From the NCBI RefSeq assembly GCF_963678225.1, contig NZ_OY782764.1, positions 3,105,001 to 3,169,000 on the forward strand: a stretch of 64,000 bases of DNA. The letters run 5' to 3'. This document shows positions 23,847-32,011 of the stretch, one piece after another. Made by a program: the position numbers and the translations under genes. The stretch comes from an uncultured Cohaesibacter sp. GTDB taxonomy: Bacteria > Pseudomonadota > Alphaproteobacteria > Rhizobiales > Cohaesibacteraceae. Position 1 is the stretch's first letter; every line of letters starts with the position of its first letter. Below the pieces are notes generated by a model. The model had not been told where the DNA came from. It worked only from the letters and a program-made list of their open reading frames with translations, and did no database searches.

Positions 23847-26800
23847 CCACTCTCGTTTTGAAAACCGTGGGCAGCGTTGTTGGCGGAGCGCTGTTCGGAC
23901 CATTGGGTGCCATGATTGGCGGGGCTTTGGGAGCGGTTGGCGGCTACCAGCTGGATCAAACGCTATTTGGCTCGTCCAGATCGGTGGAAGGACCCAGTCT
24001 ATCAGATCTCTCTGTGCAGACCTCTACAGAGGGCGCCGCTATTCCTCGTCTCTATGGTCGTGCTCGATTGACCGGACAGATTATCTGGGCAACCAACCTT
24101 GTTGAAGAGGTCACATCCCGAAAATACAAGACAGGAGCTTCAAAGGGCGGCGGAGCGTCTTCAACCACAGAAACGACCTACAGCTACTATGCCAATTTTG
24201 CCGTAGGGCTTTGCGAGGGAGAAATTGCCTATGTCGGACGTGTCTGGGCGAATGGATCAATGCTGGATCTCAACGATATTACCTACAGGGTTTATCGCGG
24301 TACAGATGATCAGCTTCCCGACAGTCTGATTGAGGCCAAGCAGGGGGCAGAGAATGCTCCGGCTTATCGCGGGCTTGCCTATGTGGTGTTTGAAAAGTTG
24401 CCGTTGGAAGACTTTGGCAACCGCATTCCGCAATTGTCCTTCGAAGTTGTTCGCCCAATCGGCCCCTTGGAAAATCAAATCCAGTCTGTCGTGATGATTC
24501 CGGGCTCTACCGAGTTTGGTTATGATACAACCGAAATTCTGCGCCAGGACTCAGAAGGGGAGTGGAGTTCGGAAAATCGACATACTTACGAACCCGGAAC
24601 CGATTTTGAAGTGTCGCTAGATCATCTGATCGCGCTCTGTCCAAATCTATCCAACATCGCGCTCGTTGTGGCGTGGTTTGGAACAGATTTGCGTGCCGGA
24701 GCTTGTGCAATCCAGCCAAGGATCGACAATAGCGACAAGGCAACATCTGGTGATCAATGGTCTGTTTCTGGCCTTGCACGGGCTGAAGCCCAAAGCGTGT
24801 CTGTTATAGAAGGAAGGGCGGCCTATGGTGGAACGCCCTCTGATGCGTCTGTCATCAGAGCGATAAAGGCAATCAAAGAGCGTGGGCTAAATGTCACCCT
24901 CTATCCTTTCATCATGATGGATATTGAGCCGGACAATGGCCTCCCAGATCCATATGGTGCTGCAGAACAGGCGCCGTTCCCATGGCGAGGTCGTATCACC
25001 TGCTATCCGGGGCCTCTGCAGAATAATTCTGCCGATCAGACATGCCTTGCTTCCGAGCAAGTTGCTTCCTTTTTCTCTTCCCAAAACTGGAGCTATTCCC
25101 GCTTCATCATGCACTATGCGCAGTTGGCCAAGGAGGCCGGCGGTGTGGAGGGCATGCTCATTGGATCTGAACTGCGTGGTTTGACTTGCATTCGCGACGA
25201 TGCCGGCACCTATCCCTTCGTTGCCCGCCTTAGAACACTCGCTGCAGATGTCCGTGCCTGTGTTGGCAGTGAAACAAGGATCACATACGGAGCGGACTGG
25301 AGCGAGTATTTCGGCCATCACCCGCAAGATGAGGAAGGAACTATTCGCTTTAATCTCGACCCTCTATGGTCCGATGACAATATCGATGCAATAGGCATAG
25401 ACAACTATATGCCTATGTCCGACTGGCGTGCCGGTGAGGATCATCTGGATGCTGCGCTGGCAGATACAGGCCTCGAACCTTCCTATCTTCGGGCGAATGC
25501 TGCTGGCGGTGAAGGATATGATTGGTATTATGCAAATCAGGTCGACCGTGATCAGCAGATAAGAACGCCGATATCAGATGGTGCTATAGGTAAGCCCTGG
25601 GTCTATCGATATAAGGATTTAGTGAATTGGTGGTCAAACGCCCATTTCAATCGAGATCAGGGGATTGAGAGTGATACGGCGACCGTTTGGAAACCTTGCT
25701 CGAAACCCATTTGGTTTACCGAGATTGGGTGCCCCGCCGTACATCTTGGGCCTAATCAACCCAACGTATTCCCGGATACAAAATCTTCTGAGTCAGCCTT
25801 GCCACACTATTCTTCTGGCGCACGAAGCGATTCAGCTCAACGTGCCATGCTGACAGCCAGTCTTGAATATTGGCAAACGCAATCCGAGCAAGTAAATCCA
25901 GTTTCCCCTGTCTACGGAAAAAGAATGGTCGCCTCTGATCAGATCTATCTCTGGGCTTGGGATGCGCGCCCGTTTCCTTCGTTTCCGCTCAGTGCGGATG
26001 CATGGTCCGATGGAACCGCTTGGCATACAGGGCATTGGCTCAATGGTCGGCTGGGAGGAGCCCCGGTACAAGATATCGTTCGTACCGTAATGCGGGATTT
26101 CGGGTTGTCTGCTCCTGATTTTTCTTCGATCCCGATAGCCGTCGATGGTTTTGTCGTGGATCGCCGTATGTCAGCTCGGTCTGCTCTGGAAAGCTTGTGT
26201 GATGCATTCGGCATTTCGTTTGTTACCAGCGGCGATCGTCTGCGGTTCGAATTGCAGGAGCGTAGACCAAGCGAACAGATCGATGTCTCGGAGCTTGTCG
26301 ATGAATTGGATGAGCCAATCCTCCAAAAGCAGATTGACCCTTGGGAAGATGAAGCTTCCAGCGCTACCTTGTCTTTTGGTGAGCTCTTTTATGACTATCG
26401 GACATCGGTGGCCCGTTATGATCAGCCATCTGCAAGAACCCGCAAGGAAAGTTCCAAATCACTGGCGGTCGTTTCAACGGATCCAATTATGGTTGATGTT
26501 GCCAAAAATTGGCTACGGCAAAAGAACTATGCCCGCCACACAGTGCAATTCAAGTTGCCCTTGTCCATGGCCGCGCTGGAAGCTGGGGATTTGGTAACAT
26601 TTGCGGGGGCTGGTGATCAGAGAAGCTACCGCATCAATGAAATAGAAGATGGGTGTGTCCGCGAGGTTTCTGCCAGTCTCGCAGCGCCCCGAAATTCCGC
26701 CCCATTGGCTAAAGATCATCGAGCAGGAGCGTCTTCTAGGTCTTCTGTTGCAAAGGCTGTCTGCGTTGCCATGGATTTGCCGGCGCTTCCGGGTAAGGCA

Positions 26801-27721
26801 GAGTATCCTTATGCACCTTACATTGCGACTTACTGTTCTCCTTGGCCGGGCAGCATAGGGCTTTATGAAGGCAGCGCGGATATCGGTTTTGTTCACCGTC
26901 AAAGTCTGGATATGCCCGCAATTCTTGGCACTTTACAAACCGAGCTGACCGGCCGCGCATGTTTCAGTTGGGATATGGCTAGCTCTGTGCTTGTCAAATT
27001 GAATAGGGGGGACCTGTCTTCAGTCAGTGACTTTGGCATATTGTCTGGAGCCAACGCCGCTGCAATCAAGGCCCAAAATGGCGAGTGGGAAATTATTCAG
27101 TTTGCCAAGGCCGAGCTTGTTGGTGGCAATATTTGGAAATTGAGCAAACTTCTTCGGGGGCAGCAAGGCACAGAACATGCCGCACTGACTGGGGCGGGCA
27201 TTGGTGCGCGATTTGTGCTTCTGGACGAAGCTGTCGCACCGCTCAAGGTTGATAGCGGTCAGCTTGATAAGGAATTGCCTTTCCGGATCGTGGCGAGTGG
27301 AGCAACATTCGATGATGTCAAAAACCTCGATCTATCAATCGCTATAACTGGACGCGGATTACGGCCCCTTTCTCCGGTACATCTAAAGGTCATACGCTCC
27401 CAGACCGATGATGGTCTCCAGTTTGAATGGGTTCGCCGAGATCGACTGGAAGCCGACAGCTGGGTTGACAGCTCTGTTCCGCTCAGTGAAACCCAAGAGC
27501 GCTACATCGTAAATGTTCGCGATCCCCAAACATCGCAACTTCTCAGGACCGAGGAAGTCGAGCAAGTCCGGTGGTTCTATTCTGCCAGCGACCAGAGTTC
27601 CGACGGGGTCGACGCGCTGTCAGAGATGACAGTTGAGATTGCGCAAATTAGCCGACGCGTCGGATCCGGGGATGCAATGTCCCGGCGTATTTCGCTTAGA
27701 GACTTGCGTATTCTCTCCTGA
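23843..27721 (+). CDS. GTA gp15, 'megatron' host-contact protein with TIM-barrel-like domain
   Basis: A protein of about 1292 residues. The N-terminus is a glycine-rich hydrophobic segment (VGGALFGPLGAMIGGALGAV). The middle holds the GTA TIM-barrel-like domain (LNVTLYPFIMMDIEP, EAGGVEGMLIGSELRGLTCI, ITYGADWSEYFGHHP, IWFTEIGCPAV). The C-terminal half is a phage tail fold with LLRGQQGTEHA. This is the largest baseplate protein in GTAs and is thought to contact the recipient surface. I selected the ATG at 23843 because it overlaps the gp14 stop; the frame is open to 23765. Confidence 0.95.
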   Translation: MTTLVLKTVGSVVGGALFGPLGAMIGGALGAVGGYQLDQTLFGSSRSVEGPSLSDLSVQTSTEGAAIPRLYGRARLTGQIIWATNLVEEVTSRKYKTGASKGGGASSTTETTYSYYANFAVGLCEGEIAYVGRVWANGSMLDLNDITYRVYRGTDDQLPDSLIEAKQGAENAPAYRGLAYVVFEKLPLEDFGNRIPQLSFEVVRPIGPLENQIQSVVMIPGSTEFGYDTTEILRQDSEGEWSSENRHTYEPGTDFEVSLDHLIALCPNLSNIALVVAWFGTDLRAGACAIQPRIDNSDKATSGDQWSVSGLARAEAQSVSVIEGRAAYGGTPSDASVIRAIKAIKERGLNVTLYPFIMMDIEPDNGLPDPYGAAEQAPFPWRGRITCYPGPLQNNSADQTCLASEQVASFFSSQNWSYSRFIMHYAQLAKEAGGVEGMLIGSELRGLTCIRDDAGTYPFVARLRTLAADVRACVGSETRITYGADWSEYFGHHPQDEEGTIRFNLDPLWSDDNIDAIGIDNYMPMSDWRAGEDHLDAALADTGLEPSYLRANAAGGEGYDWYYANQVDRDQQIRTPISDGAIGKPWVYRYKDLVNWWSNAHFNRDQGIESDTATVWKPCSKPIWFTEIGCPAVHLGPNQPNVFPDTKSSESALPHYSSGARSDSAQRAMLTASLEYWQTQSEQVNPVSPVYGKRMVASDQIYLWAWDARPFPSFPLSADAWSDGTAWHTGHWLNGRLGGAPVQDIVRTVMRDFGLSAPDFSSIPIAVDGFVVDRRMSARSALESLCDAFGISFVTSGDRLRFELQERRPSEQIDVSELVDELDEPILQKQIDPWEDEASSATLSFGELFYDYRTSVARYDQPSARTRKESSKSLAVVSTDPIMVDVAKNWLRQKNYARHTVQFKLPLSMAALEAGDLVTFAGAGDQRSYRINEIEDGCVREVSASLAAPRNSAPLAKDHRAGASSRSSVAKAVCVAMDLPALPGKAEYPYAPYIATYCSPWPGSIGLYEGSADIGFVHRQSLDMPAILGTLQTELTGRACFSWDMASSVLVKLNRGDLSSVSDFGILSGANAAAIKAQNGEWEIIQFAKAELVGGNIWKLSKLLRGQQGTEHAALTGAGIGARFVLLDEAVAPLKVDSGQLDKELPFRIVASGATFDDVKNLDLSIAITGRGLRPLSPVHLKVIRSQTDDGLQFEWVRRDRLEADSWVDSSVPLSETQERYIVNVRDPQTSQLLRTEEVEQVRWFYSASDQSSDGVDALSEMTVEIAQISRRVGSGDAMSRRISLRDLRILS

Positions 27722-27818
27722 GATGACGTCTCAGTGAGCAGCAATTGCAGCTCACTCCAGAGCCACGTTCTTATTTCTACCCTCAAAACCCATTCAAAAC
27801 AAACCAAAGGAGCCTATC

Positions 27819-28028
27819 ATGAGTCTTCCTGATCAAACCCCGAAAGCCGCTTGGGAATCCAAAATCAACTGGACACAGCTCGTTGCCGTTATGGCGATGG
27901 GGTTGACGATGTTCGGCATCGATCTCGACCCTGATATCCAACAGCGACTGGCCGTAACAATTTCCAGTCTGTCCGCCGCGATCACGATTATCTGGCGTAC
28001 TTGGTATACAAAGCGAACAATCATTTGA
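27819..28028 (+). CDS. Holin-like small membrane protein
   Basis: A 69-residue protein with a strong AAAGGAG ribosome site. It has two hydrophobic stretches, LVAVMAMGLTMFGIDL and LAVTISSLSAAITIIWRTWY, around a short polar turn (DPDIQQR), and a basic C-terminus (TKRTII). This resembles small two-helix holin-like proteins of alphaproteobacterial phages. The position directly after gp15 and before a spanin-like pair supports a lysis role. No endolysin gene follows, and RcGTA's own holin and endolysin lie elsewhere on its genome. Confidence 0.6.
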   Translation: MSLPDQTPKAAWESKINWTQLVAVMAMGLTMFGIDLDPDIQQRLAVTISSLSAAITIIWRTWYTKRTII

Positions 28029-28036
28029 GCGCCACA

Positions 28037-28336
28037 ATGAGTCTGATTTTCAATTTGATTGTCATCTTGGTGAGGCTAGCACCGCCGCTGGCTTCCCTTC
28101 TCTCCCAATTGGCAAAATTTCGCCCTGATCAATCATCTGGTTCAATTATGAAAAAAAGTGATTTGGTGAAAAAGCCAAGAATAGAAAATAGGGATTTGCA
28201 TGAAGCGATGGTTGCCAAATGGAATGGAGAGGCAGTGTATGAAGCTCGGTTTATTTCGGTGCAGACTGCTGATTCTGCTTCTATTGATCGTCCCTTTGAT
28301 GAGTTGCGCAAATCGGATGGTTACAAACGAGAGTGA
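28037..28336 (+). CDS. Putative inner-membrane spanin (Rz-like)
   Basis: A 99-residue protein with one N-terminal hydrophobic helix (LIFNLIVILVRLAPPLASLL) and a polar, charged remainder ending in RPFDELRKSDGYKRE, similar in style to alphaproteobacterial phage Rz-like proteins, which often end in a short DEL(R)-rich tail. Its 3' third overlaps the start of a lipoprotein gene in another frame, as in Rz/Rz1 pairs. The ribosome site is weak. The assignment rests on architecture and context, with little family sequence to support it. Confidence 0.5.
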   Translation: MSLIFNLIVILVRLAPPLASLLSQLAKFRPDQSSGSIMKKSDLVKKPRIENRDLHEAMVAKWNGEAVYEARFISVQTADSASIDRPFDELRKSDGYKRE

Positions 28337-28499
28337 GCTTCTCAAAGCGTTTCCCTCTGCCATGGCAAAAGAGCCGAGTGGTAAAATGGCCGCTTGTCTT
28401 CTGTTCGATCCAATAACGTGGTCTGCAAAGGATTCGGATCAAACGATCACAGAGGTGAAACGCCATAACCAAAAGATAGTCACTTATTGCACCCAATAG
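28242..28499 (+). CDS. Putative outer-membrane spanin lipoprotein (Rz1-like)
   Basis: An 85-residue protein with a signal peptide (LLILLLLIVPLMSC) whose Cys is followed by a short mature part containing DPITWSAKDSDQTITEVKRH and N. A similar P-I-x-W-S...D-x-T-I...V-x-x-H-N pattern occurs in small lysis-associated proteins of alphaproteobacterial phages as I recall. GGAGAGG precedes the ATG at 28242. It starts inside the preceding Rz-like frame in a different register. Together they would bridge the inner and outer membranes in the last step of lysis. The Met at -2 of the lipobox is unusual. Confidence 0.55.
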   Translation, partial: KLGLFRCRLLILLLLIVPLMSCANRMVTNESELLKAFPSAMAKEPSGKMAACLLFDPITWSAKDSDQTITEVKRHNQKIVTYCTQ

Positions 28500-28585
28500 T
28501 ATGCGCGCTGTTCTTTTCCCAATGGTACGAAAGACGCTCTGATTTGTTCAGCTTCGGTTCAGGAAAAATCTTGTAGATTGAAAGC

Positions 28586-28909
28586 ATGCAAAAACTGATC
28601 AACAAATATGCGCTTTGGGCGCTGGCTATTCTTGCCGTTTCCTTCTTGGTTCCAAGCAGCCCTGCCGTCGCGGCTCAATGTCTTGGGGCTGAAGAAGTTC
28701 GCGTGGCAGTCTCTCAGGGGCGTGCGAAAAGTCTGGTGGAAATTACGCAGGCAGCCAATGCCGTTGTGAGTGGAGATGTCATCAAGGCCAATCTGTGTCC
28801 TGCTGGTGGACGTCTCAATTATGAGCTGGTCATATTGTCTCGACAGGGCAATGTGACCCGCCTCGTTCTGGACGCAAAATCCGGCAAAGTCCTCTCTGTA
28901 AATCAGTAG
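28586..28909 (+). CDS. Small periplasmic PepSY-like protein, possible FeuN
   Basis: A 107-residue protein with a signal peptide (KYALWALAILAVSFLVPSSP, cleaved after AVAA) and a small domain of the PepSY type: SLVEITQAANAV, then LNYELVILSRQG and VTRLVLDAKSGKVLSV. It lies about 90 nt before the FeuP-like regulator and in the same direction. In Sinorhizobium meliloti a small periplasmic protein, FeuN, is encoded next to feuP and restrains FeuP/FeuQ signalling. Location, size and export make this a plausible equivalent, but the sequence identity was not checked. It has two Cys residues that could pair in the periplasm. Confidence 0.6.
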   Translation: MQKLINKYALWALAILAVSFLVPSSPAVAAQCLGAEEVRVAVSQGRAKSLVEITQAANAVVSGDVIKANLCPAGGRLNYELVILSRQGNVTRLVLDAKSGKVLSVNQ

Positions 28910-29002
28910 CCAGCCCTTAACATCGCGTACGATGCAGACTACGATCATCTGCGATGCATTTGCCTATGCAAATGAAAGAAGAGAAGAGTGTAGGGGAAGC
29001 CA

Positions 29003-29677
29003 ATGCGCATTTTGATTGTTGAAGACGAAGCCGAGTTGAACCGTCAGCTCAAGGACGAAATGGAAGAAAACGGCTATGTCGTTGACTGCGCATTTGATGG
29101 AGAAGAAGGGCACTTTCTCGGTGATACCGAACCATACGATGTTGTGGTTCTTGATATAGGCCTACCCAAAATGGACGGAATCAGTGTTCTCGAAGCTTGG
29201 CGGCGCGATGGTCGTACGATGCCAGTTCTTATTCTTACTGCTCGCGACCGCTGGAGCGATAAAGTGCAAGGCATTGATGCGGGAGCGGACGACTATGTAG
29301 CCAAGCCATTCCATATGGAAGAAGTGGTAGCTAGAGTTCGTGCTTTGGTGAGACGTTCTGCTGGCCTGGCATCGAATGAAATTACCTGCGGACCTATCCG
29401 TCTGGATGCCCGATCTGGTCGCGTGACGGTTGAAGGACTTACTCTGAAGCTGACATCTCATGAATTTCGGCTGCTGTCCTACCTAATGCACCATCAGGGT
29501 AAGACCATATCGCGTACTGAGCTGGTCGAGCATCTCTATGATCAGGACTTTGATCGCGATTCCAATACAATCGAGGTATTTATCGGACGACTGCGCAAGA
29601 AGTTAGGCGTTGACGTGATCCAGACGGTCAGAGGGTTAGGCTATAACATGATTGCGCCTGACACGGCTAAAGAATGA
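29003..29677 (+). CDS. feuP: OmpR-family response regulator, FeuP-like
   Basis: A 224-residue regulator with a receiver domain (acidic pair in VEDEAE, phospho-Asp in VVVLDIGLPKMDG, Lys in YVAKPFHMEE) and a winged-helix DNA-binding domain (LKLTSHEFRLLSYLMHHQGK, DRDSNTIEVFIGRLRKKLG, TVRGLGYNM). Its receiver and output linker look like FeuP of rhizobia, which works with FeuQ in osmoadaptation and export of cyclic glucans in S. meliloti; in R. leguminosarum it was linked to iron uptake. The stop overlaps the kinase start by 4 nt. PhoP-type regulators are close relatives, so the name is likely but not proven. Confidence 0.75.
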   Translation: MRILIVEDEAELNRQLKDEMEENGYVVDCAFDGEEGHFLGDTEPYDVVVLDIGLPKMDGISVLEAWRRDGRTMPVLILTARDRWSDKVQGIDAGADDYVAKPFHMEEVVARVRALVRRSAGLASNEITCGPIRLDARSGRVTVEGLTLKLTSHEFRLLSYLMHHQGKTISRTELVEHLYDQDFDRDSNTIEVFIGRLRKKLGVDVIQTVRGLGYNMIAPDTAKE

Positions 29678-31080
29678 AGTCGATCACGCGATATCTGGTT
29701 ATCAATATATCGATTTGGGCCCTGCTTGCGGCCCTGAGCGCAGGAGTTATTCTTACATCCCTGTTTCGCACCTCGGCTGAAGATTCTTTCGATGGGCAGT
29801 TGGATATGGTGCTCAAAATGCTTGTCGGGGAATTGGCAACACAGCTTTTTAGTTCCGAAGAACTGTCAAGGCCAGGCAGTCTGGGGCAACCGAGATTTGA
29901 ACTGCCTCTCTCGGGTTGGTACTGGACGGTCAGTCGCTCCAATAAGGACGAACTGATTTTTTCGTCTCTCTCGCTGGGTGGAGAGAATTTCACCATAGAA
30001 TCTCAAAGTGAAAAGCAATATACAGGTGGAATTGGTCGCTATCTATTGGGGAAGGGGCCTGATGGAAAGCAAATTCGTATTCTCGAACGCGAGATTTCCT
30101 TTGGGCCAGACCAGAGCTACTATTTCCGTGTAACGGGAAACGCCAGTGAGTTAGATGCTCAGATCAGTTCTTTTGAGAATAGGGCCTGGCTACTCATGGT
30201 TCTGTTTGGGGGGGTGCTGCTCTTCGCTTCTCTTCTTCTGGTAAGAACCGCACTACGTCCGCTCACCAAACTGCAGCGCCGGGTTCGTGATGTTGCCGTA
30301 GGCAAAAGTGAAGCCATCGTGGGCACTTATCCAGCAGAAGTGGACGGGCTTGTTGAAGAGGCCAATATCCTGATTTCTTCCAATAAAGAAACCCTTGAAA
30401 GAGCGCGTACCCAACTTGGGAATCTTGCCCATGCTCTTAAAACGCCCTTGTCCGTTATAACCAATGAAGTTAGATCGTCTGATCTGAAAAATGCAGACAT
30501 GTTGGTTCAGCAGGTTGATGTGATGCGCGATCAGATACAACTCTATCTGGATCGCGCCCGATTTGCTGCACGCCACAACACCATTGGTACGGTTACCAAA
30601 GCTGATCCTGTTTTGAAAAAACTGACGGGCGTCATGAGCAAAATTCACCCGGAAAAGATGGTGAACTACGAGAGTTTCTCTGAGTCTGATGTATGTTTTC
30701 GTGGTGAAGAACAGGATCTGGAAGAGATGGTCGGGAACCTCGTTGACAATGCCTGCAAATGGGCTTCGAGCAAGGTTGTTGTGTCGTTGATAGAGGGCTT
30801 GGACGAAGCATCTGTGAAGCGTCCGCCGAGCAAGAATGCCAACGTTCGGAAATGGCTCTCGATCATTGTTGAAGATGATGGGCCCGGAATTCGCGAAGCC
30901 AAGTTTGAGGAGGCCCTTAAACGGGGCAAGCGTCTTGATGAAAGCAAACCTGGTTCTGGTTTGGGACTATCCATCGTAACGGAAATGGCAAACCTTTATC
31001 AGGGGACCTTCTCTTTAGAACGTGCGTCCCTCGGAGGCCTTCGGGCTAAGTTGGTGTTGCCTGCATTGAAAGAAGAGTAA
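29674..31080 (+). CDS. feuQ: Sensor histidine kinase, FeuQ-like
   Basis: A 468-residue membrane kinase: TM1 at about 9-30 (INISIWALLAALSAGVILTS), a periplasmic sensor, TM2 at about 170-190 (WLLMVLFGGVLLFASLLLV), a HAMP-like linker, the H box with the phosphoacceptor His in LGNLAHALKTPLSVI, an N box (NLVDNACKWAS), a G1 box (VEDDGPGI) and a G2 box (GSGLGLSIV). The HALKTPL form is typical of the PhoQ/FeuQ group. It is translationally coupled to the regulator through an ATGA overlap, and its sensor may be modulated by the small periplasmic protein encoded upstream. Confidence 0.78.
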   Translation: MKSITRYLVINISIWALLAALSAGVILTSLFRTSAEDSFDGQLDMVLKMLVGELATQLFSSEELSRPGSLGQPRFELPLSGWYWTVSRSNKDELIFSSLSLGGENFTIESQSEKQYTGGIGRYLLGKGPDGKQIRILEREISFGPDQSYYFRVTGNASELDAQISSFENRAWLLMVLFGGVLLFASLLLVRTALRPLTKLQRRVRDVAVGKSEAIVGTYPAEVDGLVEEANILISSNKETLERARTQLGNLAHALKTPLSVITNEVRSSDLKNADMLVQQVDVMRDQIQLYLDRARFAARHNTIGTVTKADPVLKKLTGVMSKIHPEKMVNYESFSESDVCFRGEEQDLEEMVGNLVDNACKWASSKVVVSLIEGLDEASVKRPPSKNANVRKWLSIIVEDDGPGIREAKFEEALKRGKRLDESKPGSGLGLSIVTEMANLYQGTFSLERASLGGLRAKLVLPALKEE

Positions 31081-31354
31081 CTTCTTTCTACCTTTACAAC
31101 GTATGCAGAAATACACGACCAAAGAGGGCAGACAAAGTTTTTTCGCCAAATTTTCGACATTTTCGAAACTTAAAGCGATGTGGCGCGTTGTGTATGCAAA
31201 TGCGGTTTTTGGGATCTGTTTGGCCGGACCTTTGGACAGTGTTCATGAATACCGTGTAGGCTTGGAACTCGGCTCGCAATTACGACGCCGACGAGCAAAT
31301 CGCAATTATCTCGCAAACGATCCTTTGATCGTAGCAATGAATAGGGGCTTGAAA

Positions 31355-31819
31355 ATGAAATTTAAATCTATCGCGATTGTTGCTGTTATGGGCGCAATGC
31401 TGGCCGGATGTCAGGGTGGGCCGAAAGAAACCTTTGGCGGTCTGACTGGTGCTGTTGCTGGCGGCGTTCTGGGGTCTCAGGTTGGTAGCGGAGAAGGCCG
31501 TCTTGTGGCCATCGCTGCAGGTTCTGCTCTTGGTGCTCTTGCGGGGTCATCTATTGGTCGCATGATGGATGAGAATGATCGCAAGATGGCTGCCGAAGCC
31601 CAATACCGCGCTCTCGAATATGGTCGCTCTGGAGCACCTGTTTCCTGGACAAACCCGGATACCGGTCACCACGGGCAGATCGTTCCAACTCAGTCTTACA
31701 CCGTTAATGACCTTAATTGCCGTGACTACACGCATACAATTTACATTGATGGACAGCCGCAGACCGCTCGCGGGCGAGCTTGCCGCCAGAGTGATGGTAC
31801 TTGGCGTCCTGTGAACTAA
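31355..31819 (+). CDS. Glycine-zipper surface lipoprotein (17 kDa antigen-like)
   Basis: A 154-residue lipoprotein: signal peptide MKFKSIAIVAVMGAMLAGCQ with the lipobox LAGC, then a glycine-zipper segment (GLTGAVAGGVLGSQVGSGEG, AAGSALGALAGSSIGRMMD) and a C-terminal domain (GAPVSWTNPDTGHHGQIVPT, CRDYTHTIYIDGQPQTARGR). This fits the RT0821/Lpp0805-type 17 kDa surface antigen family, probably in the outer membrane. ATG 31355 has AGGGG about 8 nt upstream; the open frame back to 31103 encodes no sensible protein. A terminator follows. Confidence 0.85.
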   Translation: MKFKSIAIVAVMGAMLAGCQGGPKETFGGLTGAVAGGVLGSQVGSGEGRLVAIAAGSALGALAGSSIGRMMDENDRKMAAEAQYRALEYGRSGAPVSWTNPDTGHHGQIVPTQSYTVNDLNCRDYTHTIYIDGQPQTARGRACRQSDGTWRPVN

Positions 31820-31869
31820 GGTTGCTTTGCAAACCCGCTTCAATTCGGGAAGATATAGCAAATTGCTGC

Positions 31870-31905
31870 AAGGGGAGGCCTAAATGCTGGGCTTCCCCTT
31901 TTTGT
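31870..31905 (+). terminator. Terminator after the surface lipoprotein gene
   Basis: AAGGGGAGGCC (31870-31880) pairs with GGCTTCCCCTT (31890-31900) with one G-U pair, a 9-nt loop and a T run after it. Confidence 0.85.
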
Positions 31906-32011
31906 ATCTGAATATTTCCAAAAAACGTTGGCTTGGACAAGGAATGTTAACAGTTTGATAGCTTTAAATTGAAATTCTACAAGGAACCAAAATTAAAGTC
32001 GGAGTGTCCGC

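Larger units (their letters stand above)
12612..28499 (+). mobile_element. Gene transfer agent (Rhodobacter-type GTA) structural cluster
   Basis: Some 16 kb of collinear plus-strand genes follow the RcGTA g1-g15 order, from TerS to the gp15 host-contact protein. A holin-like gene and a spanin-like pair are added at the end. All frames are open and many overlap by 4 nt or are closely spaced. Integrase, repressor, replication and tail-fibre genes are absent, and TerS and tape measure are short, as expected for a GTA rather than a prophage. Codon use resembles the flanking chromosome. GTAs package random host DNA in small tailed particles. RcGTA regulators such as GafA are not in the window. Confidence 0.9.

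Noticed and set aside
27733-27755. Hairpin AGTGAGC/GCTCACT after gp15
   Set aside because: No T run follows; it may be structural but does not support a terminator call.
12258-28499. Active prophage with attachment sites or tRNA insertion
   Set aside because: No integrase, no flanking direct repeat seen and no tRNA gene; the gene set is that of a GTA.
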